From an uncultured Lachnospiraceae bacterium (lineage in GTDB: Bacteria > Bacillota > Clostridia > Lachnospirales > Lachnospiraceae), in contig CAMOQY010000049.1 of assembly GCA_946623295.1 (NCBI GenBank), forward strand, positions 1-8,818: DNA of 8,818 bases. The letters run 5' to 3'. Positions 1 to 5,212 of this stretch are shown here, piece by piece. The translations under genes and the position numbers were made by a program. The notes beneath the pieces were generated by a model. That model saw only the letters and a program-made list of their open reading frames with translations, was not told the origin of the DNA and ran no database searches. Each line of letters starts with the position of its first letter. The first letter of the stretch is position 1.

Positions 1-461
1 ATGGCGATACGCTGCTGCTGCCCGCCCGAGAGCTGAGCGGGATATGCTCCTGCCTTGTCCGGGAGGCCGACCAGCTCGAGAAGCTCCATGGCCCTCTTTT
101 TAGCCTCAGCCTTGGGCGTGCCGATCAGTTCCAGCGGGAAAGTGATATTCTTAAGGCAGGTGCGCTGCATCAGCAGGTTAAAGCCCTGGAAGATCATGGT
201 CACGCTCTTTCTTACGGAGCGCAGAGCCTTTTCATCAAGTGTCTTCAGGTCGACTCCGTCGATAAGGACCGTACCGTCGGTGGGCTTTTCAAGCATATTG
301 ATGCAACGTACGAGGGTGGATTTGCCGGCTCCACTCATACCTATGATACCGAAGATATCCCCGTCGTTGATTTTGATGGAGACGTTTTTAAGCGCTTCGA
401 CATAGCCGATACCGTCGGCATCCGATCTGAAGGTCTTTGTCAGGTTTCTTATTTCTATCAT
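1..461 (-). CDS. metN: Methionine ABC transporter ATP-binding protein MetN, C-terminal part outside window
   Basis: This is the ATPase that powers methionine import with MetI (permease) and MetQ (binding lipoprotein). The visible 153 residues hold Walker A GMSGAGKST (41-49), a Q-loop glutamine (Q92, in MIFQGFNLL) and the ABC signature LSGGQQQR (144-151). Walker B, the H-loop and the C-terminal ACT-like domain usual in MetN lie beyond the left edge. The stretch IFQGFNLLMQRT...NITFPLEL is typical of MetN rather than of general amino-acid ATPases. The ATG start at 461 has a strong GGAGGA site (466-471) just upstream. It follows the metQ-like gene on the same strand across 131 bases that contain hairpins. 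metI is expected just beyond the window but cannot be seen. The reading frame is open to the window edge. Confidence 0.92.
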   Translation of the reverse strand, partial: MIEIRNLTKTFRSDADGIGYVEALKNVSIKINDGDIFGIIGMSGAGKSTLVRCINMLEKPTDGTVLIDGVDLKTLDEKALRSVRKSVTMIFQGFNLLMQRTCLKNITFPLELIGTPKAEAKKRAMELLELVGLPDKAGAYPAQLSGGQQQRIA

Positions 462-477
462 GCTTTCCTCCGCTGCG

Positions 478-523
478 GCATAAGTACATGCGAAGCCCCG
501 CGAGCAGGTCCCGTGAGGCTTCG
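478..523 (-). promoter_or_regulatory. Hairpins directly upstream of the metN ribosome binding site
   Basis: On the minus strand, CGAAGCC (523-517) can pair with GGCTTCG (497-491), extended by a T-G wobble and a C-G pair. A second small hairpin, GCAT/ATGC (491-488 with 481-478), lies between it and the GGAGGA site. The structures end about seven bases before the site, so they could affect metN translation. I recognise no known riboswitch class here and see no T-tract. Confidence 0.3.
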
Positions 524-538
524 TACAGACTCATCCGC

Positions 539-577
539 AAAAATCCGCCATGAGCCACGGAGGTCATCCGTGGCTCA
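539..577 (-). terminator. Perfect 11-bp hairpin after metQ: partial terminator or 3'-end stabiliser
   Basis: TGAGCCACGGA (551-561) and TCCGTGGCTCA (567-577) are perfect inverted repeats around a 5-base loop. In the direction of transcription the stem is followed by TGGCGGA and then TTTTT (543-539). Because the T-run starts seven bases after the stem, this is not a textbook terminator. It may terminate only partly, or protect the 3' end of the metQ message so that the binding protein is made in excess over MetN and MetI. That is a common need in ABC importers but is inferred here. Confidence 0.45.
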
Positions 578-592
578 CAGTAAATACACCTA

Positions 593-1438
593 TTACTTCA
601 GCGCATCCAGCGTGGTCTGCTTGCCGCCGTAGATGCCCATGGGCTCTACGTGGACAGGTCCTACGGATACGATGTGGGTGCCGTTTTCAGCATTGAAATC
701 GTCCATGTAGGGAACATGCTGGAAGTAGTTTGCGTCGATCTCTCCGCTCTCGACTACGTTGTTGGGCTGAACGTAATCAGTAAACTCCTTGATCTCAAGC
801 GTGATATCCTTCTCGGCAAGGATCTCCTTTGCCACAGCCAGGATCTCGGCATGAGGAGCGGGGCTGGCGGCAACGGTGACGGTCTGGCCGGCGAGGGCCG
901 CATAATCGACGGAAGCATCAAAGCCGTCGCCTGCGCTCTCAACTACGGAAACCACGGCGCCGTTATACTTCTCAGCGATAAACTCCTTGACCTTCTGGCT
1001 GGAAAGAGCTGCAAAGAGGGCCTTGATCAGAGGCTCGTTCTCATTGCCTTCCTTTACGGAAAGGATGTTGGCGTAAGCAGAAGCTGCGCCCTCCTGTCCG
1101 AGCGCGGCCGTAGTAGGATCGATCCCGGCCTCAAGAGCGTAGTTGGAGTTGATCACTGCGTAGTCCACGTCCTGAAGGACGCTGGGCAGCTGGGCTGCCT
1201 CGACCTCTTTGAACTCGATGTTCTTGGGATTCTCGGCGATATCCAGGATAGTAGCGGTGATCCCCGCGCCTTCCTTGAGCTTTATAAAGCCAAGATTCTC
1301 AAGGAGCAGAAGCGCGCGGGCTTCGTTGGTCGTGTCGTTGGGTACAGCTATGGTGATCTTCTCACTTCCGCCGCAGCCGGTAAGGGCAAAAGCGGAAACC
1401 GTAATGCATGCAAGTACAAAAGCTAAAAACTTCTTCAT
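593..1438 (-). CDS. metQ: Circularly permuted MetQ/NlpA-family methionine-binding lipoprotein
   Basis: This is the substrate-binding lipoprotein of a methionine-type ABC importer (281 residues). The signal peptide has lipobox LTGC with C22 as the lipidated cysteine. The motif order is not the family's. Residues 27-105 are normally the second half (IAVPNDTTNEARAL 30-43, the ENPKN stretch 69-73, INSNYALEAG 96-105). Residues 106-165 match the family's normal C-terminus (YANILSV, KVKEFIAEKYNGAVV). About 20 linker residues follow (166-185), and residues 186-281 match the normal mature N-terminus (TVAASPAPHAEIL, FTDYVQPN 219-226, NYFQHVPY 237-244, VHVEPMGIY 262-270), stopping at TTLDALK. All usual ligand-site motifs are present, so the protein is probably functional. 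It starts 15 bases after the ATPase gene with an AGAGAGG site, and tandem TAA TAG stops end it. metN follows, supporting the transporter role. Confidence 0.93.
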   Translation of the reverse strand: MKKFLAFVLACITVSAFALTGCGGSEKITIAVPNDTTNEARALLLLENLGFIKLKEGAGITATILDIAENPKNIEFKEVEAAQLPSVLQDVDYAVINSNYALEAGIDPTTAALGQEGAASAYANILSVKEGNENEPLIKALFAALSSQKVKEFIAEKYNGAVVSVVESAGDGFDASVDYAALAGQTVTVAASPAPHAEILAVAKEILAEKDITLEIKEFTDYVQPNNVVESGEIDANYFQHVPYMDDFNAENGTHIVSVGPVHVEPMGIYGGKQTTLDALK

Positions 1439-1453
1439 TTTTTACCTCTCTTA

Positions 1454-2248
1454 TTATGAAAGCAGGAGCTTGTCATCTGCTTCTTCGCTGCCGCTGACGG
1501 CGCTGAATTTCGCAAGCAGATCGGCGACCGTCAGCTTTGACTTCTCCTCACCCCGGATATCCAGGATGACGTGTCCGTCGTTCATCATGATCAGTCTGTT
1601 GCCGTGTTTTATCGCATCGCGCATATTGTGGGTGATCATCATCGTGGTCAGGTGGTCACGGGCTATGATCTCCTCGGAGAGCTCGAGCACCTTTGCCGCG
1701 GTCTTGGGATCCAGGGCCGCCGTATGCTCGTCAAGCAGCAGGAGCTTCGGCTTTCTGATCGTTGCCATAAGCAGCGTCAGCGCCTGTCTCTGTCCTCCGG
1801 AGAGCAGGCCTACCTTTGACGTAAGGCGGTTCTCAAGCCCGAGGCCAAGCCCCGCCAGCGCCTGCCGGTACTGCTCGCGCTCCTTTTCGGTGATGCCCCA
1901 GCCGAGTCCTCTGCGCTGTCCGCGTCTGGCCGCGAGAGCGAGATTTTCCTCGATCTGCATGGTCGGCGCGGTACCCATCATGGGATCCTGGAAGACTCTT
2001 CCGAGATACTTTGCGCGTTTGTGCTCAGTCAGCTTTGTGATGTCCTCGCCGTCCAGTATGACCTTGCCCGCGTCTACCGGGAATGTACCGGCTATGGCGT
2101 TGAGCATGGTCGACTTACCGGCTCCGTTGCCGCCTATCACGGTAACGAAATCACCGTCCTCGAGAGTCAGATCCAGACCCGAGAGAGCCCTTTTCTCATT
2201 TATGGTGCCCGCATTGAAGGTCTTGCATATGCCTTTTAATTCAAGCAT
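1454..2248 (-). CDS. ABC transporter ATPase of the TrpZ/COG1101 type
   Basis: This is the cytoplasmic ATPase for the neighbouring permease and binding protein. Counting from the upstream ATG at 2254 (266 residues), it has Walker A GGNGAGKST (41-49), Q-loop Q89 in VFQDPMMGTAPTM, signature LSGGQ (151-155), Walker B LLLLDE (171-176) and H-loop H209. The sequence GRVFQDPMMGTAPTMQIEENLALA is typical of the COG1101 ATPases that accompany COG2984/COG4120 partners, a set that includes the predicted tryptophan transporter TrpXYZ. I place the start at 2248 (264 residues, MLELKG...): this ATG lies eight bases after GGGAGGC, whereas the one at 2254 is only two bases away. It overlaps the permease stop by a few bases, so the two genes are likely translationally coupled. 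The substrate cannot be read from this gene. Confidence 0.88.
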   Translation of the reverse strand: MLELKGICKTFNAGTINEKRALSGLDLTLEDGDFVTVIGGNGAGKSTMLNAIAGTFPVDAGKVILDGEDITKLTEHKRAKYLGRVFQDPMMGTAPTMQIEENLALAARRGQRRGLGWGITEKEREQYRQALAGLGLGLENRLTSKVGLLSGGQRQALTLLMATIRKPKLLLLDEHTAALDPKTAAKVLELSEEIIARDHLTTMMITHNMRDAIKHGNRLIMMNDGHVILDIRGEEKSKLTVADLLAKFSAVSGSEEADDKLLLS

Positions 2249-3161
2249 TTCCATTGCCTCCCTTCACTGCGCGCTTTCCCGGGTGCTTTCCCTTTATATA
2301 GGGGATCGTCAGGAAAACAGCGACTATCACTGCCGTAATGAGCTTCAGATCGTTTGTATTGAGCCCCATCATCAGTACAGCCTGAAGGACGATGTAGTAG
2401 ATGACGGCGCCTATGACGACCGCAAGCAGTGTGAGCGCAAAATTCTTGAAGATCTTTCCAAAGAGGACCTCTCCTATTATCACAGCCGCAAGGCCAATGA
2501 CGATAGCTCCGCGTCCCATGTTGATATCGGCTGAGCCCTGGTACTGAGCCAGCAAAGCTCCCGATACCGCAACTATGCCGTTTGCAAGCATAAAGCCGAG
2601 GATAGTATTACCGGCTGTATTGATGCCCTGCGCGCGCGCCATGGCTGCATTTGCGCCTGTTGCCCTGATCGAGGCTCCCTTCTCGGTTCCGAAAAACCAG
2701 TAGAGAATGCCGATGATCACGATCGAGGCTATAAGAAGCAGGACGATCGGATTCTGAAAGCTCACGCTCCCGGCGTTACGGGAGGAGACCAGCAGATCGT
2801 ATTTGTCTATACTGACTGGCTGGTTTGCCTTGCTCTCCATGATCCGCAGGTTTATCGAGTACAGCGAAAGCTGAGTCAGAATACCCGCGAGGATAGCAGG
2901 GATCCCGCATTTTGTATGCAGGACGCCTGTCACCAGACCTGCCAGAAGACCGGCGCCGAAGGCCGCCGCAAGGGCGACCCACGGATTTATCCCGCTTCTT
3001 ATCATCATTATGCAGACAGCGCCTCCGGTGGCCAGCGATCCGTCTACGGTCAGATCAGAGGAATTCAGGATCCTGAAGGTGATGAACACACCTATGGCCA
3101 TGAGTCCCCAGATCATACCCTGTGATATGGCCCCGGGAAGGGCGTTGAGTAATGCTGACAT
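2241..3161 (-). CDS. ABC transporter permease of the TrpY/COG4120 type (BPD_transp_2 family)
   Basis: This is the membrane channel subunit (306 residues), almost entirely hydrophobic. Helices lie around 10-32, 43-56, 60-80, 84-103, 137-157, 184-205, 216-234, 240-265 and 270-288. The cytoplasmic coupling loop between them (158-181, GTEKGASIRATGANAAMARAQGIN spread over 24 residues) has the R-A-x-G-x-N...A-R-x-x-G-I pattern of the branched-chain/ribose-type permease family, where it contacts the ATPase. The tail is basic and glycine-rich (291-305). The ATG at 3161 is preceded by AAGGAGG four bases away. The binding-protein gene ends nine bases upstream and the ATPase overlaps its end, so all three are one translational unit. 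The family assignment is secure; the substrate is inferred from the operon leader. Confidence 0.88.
   Translation of the reverse strand: MSALLNALPGAISQGMIWGLMAIGVFITFRILNSSDLTVDGSLATGGAVCIMMIRSGINPWVALAAAFGAGLLAGLVTGVLHTKCGIPAILAGILTQLSLYSINLRIMESKANQPVSIDKYDLLVSSRNAGSVSFQNPIVLLLIASIVIIGILYWFFGTEKGASIRATGANAAMARAQGINTAGNTILGFMLANGIVAVSGALLAQYQGSADINMGRGAIVIGLAAVIIGEVLFGKIFKNFALTLLAVVIGAVIYYIVLQAVLMMGLNTNDLKLITAVIVAVFLTIPYIKGKHPGKRAVKGGNGNA
2256..2262 (-). promoter_or_regulatory. Ribosome binding site inside the permease 3' end, deciding the ATPase start
   Basis: GGGAGGC lies within the last codons of the permease gene. The spacing is about two bases to the ATG at 2254 and eight to the ATG at 2248, which favours the second. 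Confidence 0.6.
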
Positions 3162-3170
3162 TGATCCTCC

Positions 3171-4196
3171 TTACTGGATCGGCTCGTAACCCTCCACAGG
3201 GGAGATCCCAAGCTTCTCGCACATATCCGCGTTGTACAGCTTAACAAGCTCAGGGGAGTACTCGATAGGCATCTCTTTGACGTCAGCCTCACCGGTCAGG
3301 ATCTTGACTGCCATCTTGCCGGTAGCAACTCCCAGATCGTAGTAGTCGATGGAGATGGTGGCCACGCCGCAGCCCTTGCAGATATTGGACTCTCCCGCGA
3401 TAACGGGTACTGCGGCCGGGATGACGATATTTGCGATGGCTTCAGCATTGGAAGCGGCAGTGTTATCGGTAGGGATAAAGATGACATCGCTGGCATCGCA
3501 GGCAGCCTGTGTAACGGCGGCTACGTCATTCGTATCGGTAAAGGCAAAACGGGTGCCGGTCAGTCCGAGATCAGCAAAGTATTTTTCCATCTCGCTGACC
3601 TGGAACTCGCTGTTGGCTTCTGCGGAGCAGAAAAGCAGTCCGACGTTCTTTGCCTCAGGGAACCATTCCTTGATCATCTTTGCCTGAGCCTCAAGGTCAG
3701 CCAGGTCAGAGGTACCGGAGATATTGTTTCCAACGGTGCCGGTCCACTGATCAAGCGGGATCTCGAGAGCTACGGGATAAGCCGTAACGGAAGTGCCGAG
3801 GATCGGGATCGTGTCAGTAGCTGCAGCGGCCGCGGTAACGGCAGGAGTGGCGTTAGCCATGATAAGATCCACGTCTTTTGCGATAAAACCGTTAACTATC
3901 GTAGTGCAGTTTACGCTCTCTCCGGAGGCGTTCTGCTCATCAAAGCTAACCTTGTCGCCGAGAGCCTCGGTAAGCGCATCCTTGAATCCCTTTGTAGCGG
4001 AATCAAGAGCGTCGTGCTGAACGAGCTGGCAGATACCTACAAGAAATGTCTCGTCATCGGTCTGTCCCTGTTCCTGGGACTGGCCCTGAGCCTCAGAGCT
4101 TCCCGCAGGCTGGGAGGCATTCTCCTCGCTGCCGCCGCAGGCGACAAGGCTCAGCATGAGACATAAAGCAACACCAAACGATACAAACTTCTTCAT
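3171..4196 (-). CDS. ABC transporter substrate-binding lipoprotein of the TrpX/COG2984 type (ABC_sub_bind family)
   Basis: This extracytoplasmic binding protein (341 residues) pairs with the permease and ATPase that follow. Its signal peptide has lipobox LVAC with C20 lipidated, then a Gln/Ser/Glu-rich tether (23-49). The periplasmic-binding-type-1 core begins at FLVGICQLVQHDALD (51-65). Family features include ANATPA (114-119), PILGTSVT (131-138), NNISGTSD (157-164), GLLFCSAEANSE (186-197), DVIFIPTDNT (237-246) and GVATISIDYYDLG (277-289). An ATG at 4265 in the same frame would add 23 residues, but that extension is the leader terminator read as codons. The ATG at 4196 has AAGGAG seven bases away and a proper signal peptide, so I use it. 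Relatives have been predicted to bind tryptophan. Here the Tyr-rich leader without Trp codons argues for tyrosine, by inference only. Confidence 0.9.
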   Translation of the reverse strand: MKKFVSFGVALCLMLSLVACGGSEENASQPAGSSEAQGQSQEQGQTDDETFLVGICQLVQHDALDSATKGFKDALTEALGDKVSFDEQNASGESVNCTTIVNGFIAKDVDLIMANATPAVTAAAAATDTIPILGTSVTAYPVALEIPLDQWTGTVGNNISGTSDLADLEAQAKMIKEWFPEAKNVGLLFCSAEANSEFQVSEMEKYFADLGLTGTRFAFTDTNDVAAVTQAACDASDVIFIPTDNTAASNAEAIANIVIPAAVPVIAGESNICKGCGVATISIDYYDLGVATGKMAVKILTGEADVKEMPIEYSPELVKLYNADMCEKLGISPVEGYEPIQ

Positions 4197-4225
4197 GACT
4201 TTTCTCCTTTTCTTTTTTGATAACC

Positions 4226-4255
4226 AAAAAGCGGTTCCGCCTATGCGAAACCGCT
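4226..4255 (-). terminator. Intrinsic terminator in the transport-operon leader (attenuator)
   Basis: On the minus strand AGCGGTTTCGC (4255-4245) pairs with GCGGAACCGCT (4240-4230), an 11-bp stem with one T-G wobble and loop ATAG, followed at once by TTTTT (4230-4226, the first T shared with the stem). It lies between the promoter and the first structural gene, 30 bases before its ATG, so it can only act as a regulated terminator. Two upstream segments could disrupt it. TTTCGCTGCG (4310-4301, inside the leader peptide) can pair with 4247-4235 around a 3-base bulge. TTCGCCT (4288-4282) can pair with 4242-4235 around one bulged base. The element resembles the terminator end of a T-box, but I find no specifier loop or full T-box motif upstream. 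Confidence 0.82.
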
Positions 4256-4292
4256 TGGTAAACAATACGGAAAATACGCTCAGGCGAATAAA

Positions 4293-4346
4293 CTAATACA
4301 CGCAGCGAAAATAGCCGTACATGTAGCCGGCCATCTCCATATACAT
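4293..4346 (-). CDS. Tyr/Met-rich leader peptide of the transport operon
   Basis: This is a 17-codon reading frame, MYMEMAGYMYGYFRCVY, ending in TAG. Five residues are Tyr and five Met (counting the initiator); there is no Trp. It sits between a consensus promoter and an intrinsic terminator, which is the arrangement of an attenuation leader peptide such as those of amino-acid operons. A GAGGAA site (4362-4357) lies 12 bases before the ATG at 4346, slightly long but usable. The frame stays open upstream to an ATG at 4376, giving 27 codons with two more Tyr. That ATG would fall at the predicted transcript start and have no ribosome site, so I prefer the shorter form. The expected role is that slow decoding of Tyr (or Met) codons changes leader RNA folding and permits read-through into the transporter genes. 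No product function beyond that is expected. Confidence 0.72.
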   Translation of the reverse strand: MYMEMAGYMYGYFRCVY

Positions 4347-4383
4347 ATAATAGTTTTTCCTCGTCTGTGTATTCATGTGATGT

Positions 4384-4412
4384 AATTTAGCACTGTAAAG
4401 TGATGATGTCAA
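4384..4412 (-). promoter_or_regulatory. Promoter of the transport operon
   Basis: TTGACA (4412-4407) and TAAATT (4389-4384) are separated by 17 bases, near the sigma-A consensus. Transcription should start around 4378-4376, about 180 bases before the first structural gene, leaving room for the leader peptide and terminator. A second TTGACA at 4439-4434 has no matching -10 box. Confidence 0.75.
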
Positions 4413-4516
4413 CGGGTTTTTAGAAAAATTGTTTGTCAAGATATTTTACCATTATCCGGCGCATTCTGCGTTTTCCCCGGGCCGCATTCGTCACCGTCTT
4501 CCGGCCTGAGGCCACA

Positions 4517-5209
4517 TCAGAAAAAGAATTTTCTGTGGAGAAAATCGCGGAGCGGACGGATGATACCCGCGATGATAAAAAAGAGCCCGATCGCGGCGAA
4601 AACCGTCACCGCATAGAGCGACCAGACGAACATCTCGGAGCCGAAGGTGATATGCTGGAAAAATTCTATCAGGATGCAGCACCCGCCGACGAGAATAAAG
4701 AAGCCGCCTGTGATGAATGCGCGTCCTCCCGGAACGTATCTGTAGAGGGCGGTAACACCGCAGATCAGAAGCGTCACTATGCCGACCAGCGGAAATGCGA
4801 AGCTGAGGAACCAGTGTCCGCCGCTCTTGCAGTTGATGTACAGCAGATACCCTCCGAGCGCGACAAGATCCACCCCGGAAAAGATGATCGGGTTGCGGTG
4901 CGGAAACCAGAAAGGAAACACCAGCCAGATCCAGCCGAGAGCTATCCCGAGCATCGCGTATCCCGACCAGGCGATCTCTCCGTACATGTTGATGCACATG
5001 ATAAAGCACACAAGCGCGGCGGCGCCCATCAGCGCAGTGGCAAGCGAAAGCCCCAGATACCTTGCGCTGTTGTGTTCCTTTGGAAAAAGATCCGAGTATG
5101 TGATCTCGCGGTCTTCCAGAATATCGTCCGGGAGGAGCACAGGCGTGCCGCAAAGCGGGCAGCTGCGGGTACCCTCCTGAAGTTTTACTCCGCATTTTAC
5201 ACAGTACAT
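4517..5209 (-). CDS. Zinc-ribbon, six-helix membrane protein (DUF6320-like)
   Basis: This 230-residue protein has an N-terminal zinc ribbon with C3-x2-C6 and C17-x2-C20 (MYCVKCG and CPLCG). After a short polar linker (about 25-48) come six hydrophobic segments at roughly 51-75, 80-101, 106-126, 131-155, 163-187 and 195-219, and a basic end (RPLRDFLHRKFFF). The layout matches proteins annotated DUF6320 in Clostridia, whose biochemical role is unknown to me. It begins three bases after the stop of the acyltransferase-like gene (TAA AAA ATG) with only a weak GAGAGAG site, so it is likely translationally coupled and may act as that protein's membrane partner. No clear intrinsic terminator follows its stop, so some read-through toward the transport promoter is possible. 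Confidence 0.75.
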   Translation of the reverse strand: MYCVKCGVKLQEGTRSCPLCGTPVLLPDDILEDREITYSDLFPKEHNSARYLGLSLATALMGAAALVCFIMCINMYGEIAWSGYAMLGIALGWIWLVFPFWFPHRNPIIFSGVDLVALGGYLLYINCKSGGHWFLSFAFPLVGIVTLLICGVTALYRYVPGGRAFITGGFFILVGGCCILIEFFQHITFGSEMFVWSLYAVTVFAAIGLFFIIAGIIRPLRDFLHRKFFF

Positions 5210-5212
5210 TTT

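Noticed and set aside
478..567. Small upstream frame with ATG near 567 reading into metN
   Set aside because: It has no ribosome site and no clear composition bias; it is mentioned only as a possibility in the gap between metQ and metN.
1209..2534. Long plus-strand frame of 441 codons
   Set aside because: It lies antisense to metQ, the ATPase and the permease, all clearly recognisable on the other strand, and its translation is Ser/Arg-rich like a shadow frame.
4197..4265. N-terminal extension of the binding protein from an ATG at 4265
   Set aside because: The extra 23 residues are the leader terminator read as codons. The ATG at 4196 has a good ribosome site and starts a normal lipoprotein signal.
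4201..4380. T-box riboswitch in the transport-operon leader
   Set aside because: The GGAACCGC near the terminator recalls the T-box motif, but the leader is short, lacks a stem I with specifier loop and the full T-box sequence, and contains a translated-looking Tyr-rich frame instead.
4434..4439. Second TTGACA as an additional promoter upstream of the transport operon
   Set aside because: No acceptable -10 box is found at 16-18 bases downstream.
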